Source of the DNA: Streptomyces montanisoli
Lineage (GTDB): Bacteria; Actinomycetota; Actinomycetes; Streptomycetales; Streptomycetaceae
Reading direction: 5' to 3'
NCBI RefSeq assembly: GCF_017813245.1
Contig: NZ_JAGIQL010000006.1
Coordinates: forward strand, 1-64,000
DNA: 64,000 bases
Positions 17,341 through 25,287 of this stretch are shown one piece after another. A model generated the notes under the pieces. The model worked only from the letters and a program-made list of their open reading frames with translations. It was not told the origin of the DNA and searched no databases. The first letter of the stretch is position 1; the number at the start of each line of letters is the position of its first letter. The translations under genes were made by a program, and so were the position numbers.

Positions 17341-18647
17341 GCCGGGACGGCCTGGGCGACGCCCTCGCCGCGCAGCGGACCGGGGAGGTCCGCCGGGCGG
17401 CCAGGGCCCTGCTGCGCCGTCCGTTGCTGCGCGCGGGGAGCGAGGAGTTCCGGCTGGTGCGGCAGCACGCGGCCGAGCTGCGGACGTGGTTCGAGCGCAA
17501 CACCGGCTGGAGCCTGCTGGTCGACGCCGAGGTGGCCCGGCTGCGCCGCGTCCCCAGCGTGGCCACCGACCCGACCCATCCGGCACGGGACCAGCGCACC
17601 GGGCTGCCGTTCTCCCGGCGCCGCTACGTACTGCTCTGCCTGTGCCTTGCCGTGCTGGATCGCGCCGAGCAGCAGATCGCGCTCGGACGGCTCGCCGAGC
17701 AGGCCGTGCTCGCGGCCGCCGACCCGGCTCTGGCCGAGGCCGGGGTGGAGTTCACCCTGGTCGGCCGCGAACAGCGCACCGACCTGGTGGCGGTGGTCCG
17801 GTTGCTGCTCGACTGGGGCGTACTGGCCAGGGTCGCGGGCGACGAGGACTCCTTCCTCAAGGCGGCCGGCGACGCGCTCTACGACGTGAACCGCCGGGTG
17901 CTCGCGGGGCTGCTGGTGACCAGGCGCGGCCCGAGCACCGTACGCGCGGACGGCTTCGAGGAGCGCCTCGCCGAACTCAACGCCGACGCTCTGCCCGACA
18001 GCGACGAACTGCGCAACCGGGCGCTGCGGCACACCCTGACCCGGCGCCTGCTCGACGATCCGGTGCTCTACCTGGACGGGCTGTCGCCGGCAGAGGCCGC
18101 CTATCTCACTTCGCAGCGCGGCGCGTTGACGCGAAGGATCACCGAACTCACCGGCCTGGTACCCGAGGCACGGGCCGAGGGCATCGCGATGGTCGACCCG
18201 GACGACGACCTGACCGACCTGCGGATGCCGGAGTCCGGCACCAACGGCCATGTGGCGCTGCTGATCGCCGAGTACCTCGCGGGCAAGGGCGGCACCGTGC
18301 CGCTCACCGAGCTGCAGGGCCAGGTGGCGGGCTGGGCGCTGGACCACGCCGGATTCTGGCGCCGCAGCGCCACCGTGCCGGGCTCCGAGACGGAGCTGGC
18401 CGAGCAGGCCGTCGAGCGTCTTGTGGCCCTCGGGCTGCTGGAACGCACCGGGGGCGGGGACGGGTCGGGGGACCGGGCGGGGGAGAGCGCCGTCCCGGCT
18501 GTCCGGCCCCTTCCGGCGCTCGACCGCTACCGGGTGGGCGAGGCCGTCCTGCTGGAGCCGGGCCAGAAGGCCCCAAGGACACGTAAGTCCACGACACGTA
18601 AGTCCACCGCGAAACGTACGCAGGGCAGGAAGGGCAGGACCCGATGA
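17337..18647 (+). CDS. jetB: Wadjet type III JetB (TIGR02678/DUF2398)
   Basis: A 436-residue DUF2398 protein. The start has RAARALLRRPLLR and HAAELRTWFERNTGWSLLVD, and AVVRLLLDWGVLARV marks the winged-helix region. It is the KITE-like subunit (MukE/MksE analogue) binding JetA in the Wadjet core complex. It is coupled by ATGA overlaps on both sides (jetA and jetC). The C-terminal end is a lysine/arginine/threonine-rich tail (RKSTTRKSTAKRTQGRKGRTR) that may touch DNA. Confidence 0.92.
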   Translation: MSRDGLGDALAAQRTGEVRRAARALLRRPLLRAGSEEFRLVRQHAAELRTWFERNTGWSLLVDAEVARLRRVPSVATDPTHPARDQRTGLPFSRRRYVLLCLCLAVLDRAEQQIALGRLAEQAVLAAADPALAEAGVEFTLVGREQRTDLVAVVRLLLDWGVLARVAGDEDSFLKAAGDALYDVNRRVLAGLLVTRRGPSTVRADGFEERLAELNADALPDSDELRNRALRHTLTRRLLDDPVLYLDGLSPAEAAYLTSQRGALTRRITELTGLVPEARAEGIAMVDPDDDLTDLRMPESGTNGHVALLIAEYLAGKGGTVPLTELQGQVAGWALDHAGFWRRSATVPGSETELAEQAVERLVALGLLERTGGGDGSGDRAGESAVPAVRPLPALDRYRVGEAVLLEPGQKAPRTRKSTTRKSTAKRTQGRKGRTR

Positions 18648-21600
18648 GCACCACGGCCGAGACGCGGCTCCCCGTGCCGGACCGTACCCGCTGGCAGCCA
18701 CAGCGGATCGGCCTGGTCGACCTGTTCTACTACGACGTGGAGGAGTTCCCCTTCCGCGACGGCCGCCTGCTGCTGCGCGGCAACAACGGCACCGGCAAGT
18801 CCAAGGTGCTCGCGCTCACCCTCCCCTTCCTGCTGGACGGGGATCTCTCCTCGCACCGGGTCGAACCGGACGCCGACCCGAAGAAGCGGATGGAGTGGAA
18901 CCTGCTGCTCGGCGGCGAGCATCCGCATCCCGAGCGACTCGGCTACACCTGGATCGAGTTCGGCCGCGTCGACGAGAGCGGCACTCCGCACTACACCACC
19001 CTCGGCTGCGGCCTGAAGGCGGTCAGTGGGCGGGGCATCGCCCGGCACTGGTTCTTCGTCACGGACCAGCGGATCGGCCTGGACCCGGCCGAGGGCGGGC
19101 TGCGGCTGCTGGACTCGACCGGTGCGGCGATCACACGGGACCGGCTGGCCGAGGCGCTGGCCGGAAGAGGAATGGTCCACGACTCCGCCCGCGCCTACCG
19201 CCGTGCGGTGGACGAGGCGCTCTTCGGCCTCGGCGAGCAGCGTTACGCCGCTCTGATCGACCTCCTGGTTCAGCTGCGCCAGCCGCAACTGTCCAAACGG
19301 CCCAGTGAGAAGGCGCTCTCCCAAGCGCTCACCGAGTCCCTGCCGCCGATGGACCAGGCGGTGATCTCCGATGTCGCCGAGGCGTTCCGCTCCCTGGACG
19401 AGGAGAAGGAACAGCTCACGGCGATGACGGACGCCGAACGGGCGGCAAGCACCTTCCTCGCCCACTACCGCCGCTACGCCCAGGTGGCCGCCCGGCGCAA
19501 GGCGCGGGCGCCCCGGACCCAGCACTCCCGTTACGAGTCGCTGCGCGGCGAGCTGAACACCGCGGAGCAGGACCACGACGCCGCCGGGGCCGCGCTTGCC
19601 GAGGCCGAGACGCGACTGCGGGAACTCGACGAACGGCGTACCGGACTGCGCGCCAGGGACGAGGCCCTGCGCGCCGGGCCCGAGATGCGCAGCGCACGCG
19701 AGCTGGAACAGGCCGCTGACCTGGCCGGGCGCACCGCGCAGGACGCTGAACGGGCCGAGGCGGACCGGGTCAGGGCAGTGGACGAGCAGACCCGGTACGC
19801 GGCCAGGCTGGGTGCGGCACGTTCACGCGCCGACAGCGCGCAGCGCACACGGGACGCCGCGCTGGACAGGGCCGCCGAGGACGCGGCGGCGGCCCTGCTC
19901 GGGCGCGAGCACACCCAGCGGGTGGCCGCCGTACTCGCCGCTGAGGAGACCGAGGCGACCGAGGCGACCGAGGCGACCGCCCAGCGCAATGCCGCCGACG
20001 CCACCGGTCGCCGGCTGCGATCCGTCACCCTGGTGGAGGAGCGGCTCGCCACCGCGCAGGAGTCCGTACGGACGCTGGAGCGGGCCAGGCGGCGGCTGGA
20101 GGACGCCGACGCGGGGCTGGCCCGACGGGCAGAGCTGAGCGCCGAGGCCGAGGAGGCCGCGGTCGCGGAGGGCGGGAGCTATCTGGCGGCGGTCAGGGAG
20201 CACTTCGCGGCCTGCACACTGCTGCATCCGGCCGACGTCGAGGGCACGCTCGACGAACTCGCCCGGTGGGTGGGCACGCTGGCAGGCGCGGAACCGGCTC
20301 GCGAGGCGGCCGGGGCAGCCGCCTCGCGAGCCGGTTCCGCGCTCGCCGGGCGCCGGGCCGCACTGGACATGAGCAGGCGGTCGGCCCGGGATCGCGCCGA
20401 CGGGCTGCGGGTGGAGTCGGCCGAGCTGGAAGCCGGCGGCCAACGCGCCCCTCGCGCCCCGTACACCCGATCCGCCGAGTCCCGGCAGGGCAGGCCCGGC
20501 GCACCGCTGTGGCGCTTGGTGGACTTCACCGCGTCGGCTGAGCTGACGGCGGATCAGTGCGCCGGCCTTGAGGCCGGCTTGGAGGCCTCGGGTCTGCTGG
20601 ACGGCTGGGTCGCGCCGGACGGCACGGTGGCGGCCGCCGGCACCTGGGACACCCTGGTCACGGTCGGCGCCCCGGTGGCCGGGCCCTCCCTCGCGGATGT
20701 GCTGAACGCGGCGGTGGACCGCTCCGACCCCGCCGCTGCCGCGGTCCCCGACGAGCTGGTCTCGGCGCTGCTGGCCGGCATCGGCCTGCTCGGGGCGGAC
20801 GGCGAACTGCCTACCGACGGCAGCTGGATCGCCTCGGACGGCCGGTACCGGATCGGCGCGCTCACCGGCACCTGGTCGAAGCCGGCCGCGGAATACCTCG
20901 GCGAAGGCGCCCGCGAACAGGCCAGGCGGGCCCGCCTGGCCGCCATCGACGCGGAACTCACCGCCCTCACTGACCAGTTGGATGAACTGGATGCCCAGAG
21001 CGAGGCTGTGGAGGCCGACGTACGCGTGCTCGCCGCGGAACAGGCCCTGCCCGACGACTCCGCCCTGCGCGGTGCGCACGCGTCCGTCGCGGCGGCCCAG
21101 GTGGAGCACCACCGGGCCGCCGAGCGCCGTACGGCCGCCGACCGCGAGGCCGCGGGCGCCGCCGGCGAGGCCGATCGTGTGGGCATGGAGCTGCGCTCCC
21201 TCGCCGACGAGTTGGGTCTTCCGGCCACCGCCGAGGGCCTGCGCGAGGTGCGTGACGCGCTGAGCGCCTACCGCGAAGCCCTGGCCGCGCTGTGGCCGGC
21301 CGCACGCGAACACCGAGCAGCCCGCGGCGCGCTGGCGGCGGAGGAGGGCGATCACGCCCGCGCCGCCGAACACGCCGCGGAACTGGCCGAGCGCTCCCGT
21401 ACGGCCGCCAGGGAGGCCGTACGGGCCGGGGAACGGCACGGCACGCTCCAGGCCACCGTCGGCACCGCCGTCGCCGAGCTGCAACGCCGGCTGGCCGAGG
21501 TCGGCACGGCCCTGCGCACCTGCGAGGAGGACGAGCGCACCACGCGCGGCGAACAGAATGCCGCGACCGGCCGCCGGGCCGCGGCGGACGCCCTGCGCGC

Positions 21601-22795
21601 CCGGGTGCGCGACGAGATCGAGGACACGGTACGGACCAGGGCCGAGGCGATCGAGGCACTGCGCCGTTTCGCCGCCACCGGCCTGCTCGCCGTGGCCCTT
21701 CCCGGCCTGGCCCACTCGGGCGAGTCCTGGGCGCCCGAACCGGCGGTGCGCCTCGCCCGCACCGTGGAGCGCGAACTGGAGTCCGTGGACGACTCCGACG
21801 CCGCCTGGGAGCGGGTGCAGCGCCGGGTCACCGAGGAGCTCAAGGACCTCTCCGACGCGCTGGCCCGGCACGGCCACACAGCGGCCGCCCGGATGCTGGA
21901 GGACGGCCTGGTCGTGGACATCGTCTTCCAGGGCCGGGAGCACGCCGTACCCGATCTGGCGGACGCGCTCGCCGCGGAGGTCGCGGACCGGCAAATGCTG
22001 CTGTCCGCCCGCGAGCAGGAGATCCTGGAGAACCACCTGATCACCGAGGTCGCCGGCACCCTTCAGGAACTGGTCGGCGCGGCCGAACAGCACGTACTGG
22101 GCATGAACCGGGAGCTGCACGACCGCCCGACCAGCACCGGCATGCTGCTCCGCCTGGTCTGGCGCCCGGCACGCGACGCCCCGGCCGGTCTCGCGACCGC
22201 CCGCGACCGGCTGCTGCGCCAGTCCTCGGACGCCTGGACGGCCGCCGACCGCAGCGCCCTCGGCGATTTCCTGCAGGCCCAGATCGACCGCGCCCGCACC
22301 GACGACCCGGCAGGCACCTGGATGGAACACCTCACCACCGCGCTTGACTACCGGTCCTGGCACGAGTTCGGCATCGAGAGGCACCAGCACGGCAAGTGGC
22401 TCTCCGCCACCGGCCCGGCCTCCGGCGGCGAGCGGGTCCTGTCCGTCTCGCTCCCGCTGTTCGCCGCCGCCTCCTCGCACTATGCCTCGGCCGGCAACGC
22501 CCACGCTCCCCGCCTGGTGACGCTGGACGAGGCGTTCGCCGGCGTCGACGACGACTCCCGCGCCAAGTCCCTCGGCCTGCTGGCCGCGTTCGACCTGGAC
22601 GTGGTGATGACCTCGGAACGCGAGTGGGGCTGCTACCCGCAGGTTCCCGGTCTGGCCATCGCCCAGCTCTCCCGGGTCGACGAGATCGCCGCCGTCCTGG
22701 TAACCCGCTGGGAATGGGACGGCCACCACCGCACCCGCACCGACGCCCCCTCCGGCGTAGTGTCCCCGCGGCCCGCCACCCTTGGAGACCTGTGA
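18644..22795 (+). CDS. jetC: Wadjet type III JetC, SMC-like ATPase (TIGR02680)
   Basis: A 1383-residue SMC/MukB-like motor. Walker A GNNGTGKSK is at residues 46-54, the ABC signature SGGERVLSVSLPLF near 1260, and Walker B TLDEAFAGVDDDS near 1292. Long coiled coils (about 255-530 and 760-1150) flank a hinge-like middle region (about 620-760). The motor extrudes DNA loops until JetD cuts the target plasmid. ATGA overlap with jetB. Oddities: a perfect 25-bp inverted repeat inside the coding region (20286-20342) and an in-frame run of 9-bp repeats encoding ETEATEATEATA (19944-19979). Confidence 0.95.
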   Translation: MSTTAETRLPVPDRTRWQPQRIGLVDLFYYDVEEFPFRDGRLLLRGNNGTGKSKVLALTLPFLLDGDLSSHRVEPDADPKKRMEWNLLLGGEHPHPERLGYTWIEFGRVDESGTPHYTTLGCGLKAVSGRGIARHWFFVTDQRIGLDPAEGGLRLLDSTGAAITRDRLAEALAGRGMVHDSARAYRRAVDEALFGLGEQRYAALIDLLVQLRQPQLSKRPSEKALSQALTESLPPMDQAVISDVAEAFRSLDEEKEQLTAMTDAERAASTFLAHYRRYAQVAARRKARAPRTQHSRYESLRGELNTAEQDHDAAGAALAEAETRLRELDERRTGLRARDEALRAGPEMRSARELEQAADLAGRTAQDAERAEADRVRAVDEQTRYAARLGAARSRADSAQRTRDAALDRAAEDAAAALLGREHTQRVAAVLAAEETEATEATEATAQRNAADATGRRLRSVTLVEERLATAQESVRTLERARRRLEDADAGLARRAELSAEAEEAAVAEGGSYLAAVREHFAACTLLHPADVEGTLDELARWVGTLAGAEPAREAAGAAASRAGSALAGRRAALDMSRRSARDRADGLRVESAELEAGGQRAPRAPYTRSAESRQGRPGAPLWRLVDFTASAELTADQCAGLEAGLEASGLLDGWVAPDGTVAAAGTWDTLVTVGAPVAGPSLADVLNAAVDRSDPAAAAVPDELVSALLAGIGLLGADGELPTDGSWIASDGRYRIGALTGTWSKPAAEYLGEGAREQARRARLAAIDAELTALTDQLDELDAQSEAVEADVRVLAAEQALPDDSALRGAHASVAAAQVEHHRAAERRTAADREAAGAAGEADRVGMELRSLADELGLPATAEGLREVRDALSAYREALAALWPAAREHRAARGALAAEEGDHARAAEHAAELAERSRTAAREAVRAGERHGTLQATVGTAVAELQRRLAEVGTALRTCEEDERTTRGEQNAATGRRAAADALRARVRDEIEDTVRTRAEAIEALRRFAATGLLAVALPGLAHSGESWAPEPAVRLARTVERELESVDDSDAAWERVQRRVTEELKDLSDALARHGHTAAARMLEDGLVVDIVFQGREHAVPDLADALAAEVADRQMLLSAREQEILENHLITEVAGTLQELVGAAEQHVLGMNRELHDRPTSTGMLLRLVWRPARDAPAGLATARDRLLRQSSDAWTAADRSALGDFLQAQIDRARTDDPAGTWMEHLTTALDYRSWHEFGIERHQHGKWLSATGPASGGERVLSVSLPLFAAASSHYASAGNAHAPRLVTLDEAFAGVDDDSRAKSLGLLAAFDLDVVMTSEREWGCYPQVPGLAIAQLSRVDEIAAVLVTRWEWDGHHRTRTDAPSGVVSPRPATLGDL
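19944..19979 (+). repeat. 9-bp in-frame tandem repeats in the jetC coiled coil
   Basis: Four copies of a 9-base unit (GAGGCGACC, the first with one change) encode a run of Glu-Ala-Thr steps. Being in-frame multiples of three, copy changes would only lengthen or shorten the coil. Confidence 0.7.
20286..20342. repeat. perfect 25-bp inverted repeat within jetC
   Basis: Arms at 20286-20310 and 20318-20342 are exact reverse complements with a 7-base loop. Both arms are in frame and encode Ala/Arg/Glu-rich residues (EPAREAA and ASRAGSA) between the first coiled coil and the hinge-like region. Such a stem is unusual in an essential coding stretch, and mRNA folding should be very strong. Confidence 0.85.
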
Positions 22796-22962
22796 GCATG
22801 AACCCGGCGCCCACGCAGGACCCGGCCCCGCAAGGGGCGGGACAACAGCGTCCGGGGCAACGGCTTCCGAAGGCAGCAGCCTCCAAGGCAACAGCCCCTG
22901 CTGAAGGCCCGCGCCCGCCCGTACAGCCGGCCGGGCCCGGGAACCCCGGCGCGATCGGGTGA
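22792..22962 (+). CDS. 56-residue Pro/Ala/Gln-rich ORF bridging jetC and jetD
   Basis: It starts at GTG 22792 (GTGA overlap with the jetC stop) or ATG 22798, and its stop TGA at 22960-22962 overlaps the jetD GTG. It fills exactly the 163-base gap inside an operon whose other junctions are 4-base overlaps. The product is low-complexity (NPAPTQDPAPQGAGQQ..., PPVQPAGPGNPG) and probably disordered. It may be a relay that couples jetD translation, a real accessory peptide, or a leader joined to JetD by frameshifting. It has no recognisable domain. Confidence 0.45.
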   Translation: MSMNPAPTQDPAPQGAGQQRPGQRLPKAAASKATAPAEGPRPPVQPAGPGNPGAIG

Positions 22963-24254
22963 GCACCGACCTCCCCCGTCTGCGGCGGCTGCTCGGTGGT
23001 CCGGACCTCGCATGGCTCGTCGACCGGGTTCGCCGCCGCCTGGAAGCCGGGCAGTCCCTCGACTCCACGGTGACCAGGCCAGGAGCCGGCGGCGCCGAAC
23101 GCGCGGCCCTCGGCCGGCTGCTGGGCCGGGCGCCCCGCCCCGGCCGCTCGCTCTCGGTTCCGCTGGCCGCGGTGGACACGGTGCTCCGCGACAGCGGAGC
23201 ATGCACGGAGGGCCTCGCCGCCGCCGTCGTCGCACTGACCGGGCCGGTCACGCCCCGCCGGGACGCAGCCGAGCGGCTCGCCTCGGCGTGGCAGCGCGCC
23301 TTCGCCCCGCTGGCGGACACGGTGAGTGCCCACCCGCAATTCACCCACTGGCACGCGGAACTCCACGCCACCGGCCTGGTCCGCCGCCTCGCCCGCACCC
23401 CCGAGGAAGCTGCACCGATCCTCGCCACGCTTGCCCGCCTGCTCCCCCACCTGCCCGTCTCACCCCCACGCTCGCTCTCCGCCTTCGCCGCCGAGTACGC
23501 CGAAGGCGCCCATGCCCTCGATCACGGCCCACTGGCGACGCTCACCCTGGACGCCGTCCGGGCCCTCACCGGCGCCGCACCAGGCAGTGACGCGCAGTCG
23601 CGCCGCGCCGCGTGGGCCGCCGCCGGCCTGCTCCTCGACGAGCTTTCGTCCCAGGTCCTCACTCTCAACCTGCCCGGAGACAACCACACCGCCACCGGCC
23701 GCGCTCTGAGCGCCCTCGGCGCCTGCGCGCAACCCGCCGTCCTGACCCTGCGCCAACTCGTCCGCGATCCGCCCCGCCTGTGTCTTCCACCGATCCCCGC
23801 CGGCCAGGGCGGGCCCCGTCGCGGCAGCACCGCGTACGTCTGCGAGAACCCGGCTGTCGTCCTGTCCGCCGCCGACGGCCTCGGCCGTGACTGTGCCCCG
23901 CTGATCTGCCTCCAGGGGCAGCCGAGCACCGCCGCCCTGCACCTGCTCCGGCTCTGCGCCGACGCCGGATGGGCCCTGCGCTACCACGGTGACTTCGACT
24001 GGGGCGGGCTCCGCATCGCGGGCCGCCTACGCGCTCACGTGCCCTGGACCCCGTGGCGGTACACCACCGCCGACTACCTCGCGGCCCTTGCCGGGCATCC
24101 GGCCTCCGCGCCGCTGACCGGCCCGGCGGCCGACAGCCCGTGGGACCCACCGCTCGCCGAAGCCGTCCGCGCGGCAGGACGCCGCATCGAGGAGGAGCTG
24201 GTCCTCGACCACCTGCTCCTCGACCTGGGTGGCCACGACCCGCAGGACGCTTGA
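22959..24254 (+). CDS. jetD: Wadjet type III JetD, TOPRIM-like nuclease subunit (TIGR02679/DUF2399)
   Basis: A 431-residue JetD. The C-terminal half carries the TOPRIM-like pattern: a glutamate in YVCENPAVV (near residue 295) and HGDFDWGGLRIAG (near 345). The N-terminal arm (PRLRRLLGGPDLAWLVDRVRRRLE) is the TIGR02679 domain. JetD is the plasmid-cleaving subunit of Wadjet. The start is the GTG at 22959, overlapping the stop of the small bridging ORF. The operon ends here; a new promoter is likely before the next gene. Confidence 0.92.
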   Translation: MSTDLPRLRRLLGGPDLAWLVDRVRRRLEAGQSLDSTVTRPGAGGAERAALGRLLGRAPRPGRSLSVPLAAVDTVLRDSGACTEGLAAAVVALTGPVTPRRDAAERLASAWQRAFAPLADTVSAHPQFTHWHAELHATGLVRRLARTPEEAAPILATLARLLPHLPVSPPRSLSAFAAEYAEGAHALDHGPLATLTLDAVRALTGAAPGSDAQSRRAAWAAAGLLLDELSSQVLTLNLPGDNHTATGRALSALGACAQPAVLTLRQLVRDPPRLCLPPIPAGQGGPRRGSTAYVCENPAVVLSAADGLGRDCAPLICLQGQPSTAALHLLRLCADAGWALRYHGDFDWGGLRIAGRLRAHVPWTPWRYTTADYLAALAGHPASAPLTGPAADSPWDPPLAEAVRAAGRRIEEELVLDHLLLDLGGHDPQDA

Positions 24255-24282
24255 CGGCCGAAAGACCTTGCGGCGAGGGGAG

Positions 24283-24311
24283 TTGAAGGCTTTTCCGGCG
24301 ATCGGTACTGT
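24283..24311 (+). promoter_or_regulatory. candidate promoter for the membrane protein/TIR module
   Basis: TTGAAG at 24283-24288 and TACTGT at 24306-24311 are 17 bases apart, a fair match to the housekeeping consensus. They lie about 33 bases before the GTG at 24345, after the jetD stop. This is a sequence match only. Confidence 0.35.
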
Positions 24312-24344
24312 CGTTGGCCTGCGGAGGGGGCGGGGGACATTCCT

Positions 24345-25097
24345 GTGACGATGCGTCGCATGCGTGCGTGGGGGCCGGGAGCCCGGATCTCTGGGCGCGC
24401 GGTGCTCGCGGGCGTGGTGGGCGCGCTGACGGGAACCGTCGCGTACTCCGTCAGCCGGACCGGTGGCCAGACACTCTCGATCATCGTGGGTGGTCTGGCA
24501 GGCGTCGCGCTGGTGCTGGGGGCCGAGTTCTACCACCGGTCGGCCCAGCTGACCGAGGTGCAACTCACCCTGCCCGGCAGCGTGATGGTCTTCTCGGCCA
24601 ACACCGACATGCGGCAGGCGGCTCTGAGAATGTTCTTCCAGGCGTCGACGCGAGTGGCCACTCGCCCGCTCGAAGCCGGGAGCGGAAACCTCCGCGAGGC
24701 GCTGACCTCCCTGAAGACCCTGTTCGACCTGTACAGGGAACCCCTGGAGTCCGGGGCCGCCCCGCCGCCGCCCGCCAGAGGCGACTCCGTCCACGAGATC
24801 GTCCTCGACATCCTGAACTTCGAACTCGCTCCGTTCCTCTCGAAATGGCATCCGCGGCTCAGGGCCTGGGAGAGTGCCCAGGGCGAGGATGCGGACGAGG
24901 CGGCGTGGCCCGGCAACGCCGCCTTCCGTCAAGATCTGGAGGACCTTCAGCGGCGCCTGCGGCCCTACGTCATCGGTCTCGGTGAGATCGCCGGTGTCCG
25001 TGATCCGGAACGGCACCTGCGCCGCTCCGACTGGAGCCCGGGTTCCGGGAACGTGCCGGTCCCCCACCAGCACGGGACCGGCCCCGACACCCGCTGA
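24345..25097 (+). CDS. small two-TM membrane protein sharing a C-terminal domain with the adjacent TIR protein
   Basis: A 250-residue protein with two N-terminal hydrophobic segments (about 17-36, AVLAGVVGALTGTVAYSV; and 43-62, SIIVGGLAGVALVLGAEF), then a soluble domain (about 84-215). That domain contains RPLEAGSGNLREALTSLKTLF, LNFELAPFLSKWHPRLRAWE and DLEDLQRRLRPYVIGLGEIAG. The same pattern, in the same order, is in the last 135 residues of the TIR-NB-ARC protein encoded next. I know no named family. The pairing suggests homotypic contact between a membrane anchor or effector and the TIR sensor. GGGGG lies 8 bases before the GTG; ATG 24351 is an alternative. Confidence 0.7.
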   Translation: MTMRRMRAWGPGARISGRAVLAGVVGALTGTVAYSVSRTGGQTLSIIVGGLAGVALVLGAEFYHRSAQLTEVQLTLPGSVMVFSANTDMRQAALRMFFQASTRVATRPLEAGSGNLREALTSLKTLFDLYREPLESGAAPPPPARGDSVHEIVLDILNFELAPFLSKWHPRLRAWESAQGEDADEAAWPGNAAFRQDLEDLQRRLRPYVIGLGEIAGVRDPERHLRRSDWSPGSGNVPVPHQHGTGPDTR

Positions 25098-25287
25098 GGC
25101 GGGCGACGGCGGTACACAGGGGGTTCCCGCGGTATGCAGCATGATGAGGACGTGACGAGCACACCCTCATACCCGGGCGCGCGCCCTACCGCGTGGAAGA
25201 AGGCAGACAGCACCCCCCCCCGGCCGATTTCCGGGCTGAGCGGGTGGGCCGGCGTCCGGGCGTGCGTCGCCGCGGGGAGCGGTGATC

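Noticed and set aside
22396..22791. The upstream part of the frame that ends in the jetC-jetD bridging ORF
   Set aside because: It lies fully inside jetC in another frame and is arginine-rich; only the part after the jetC stop can be real.
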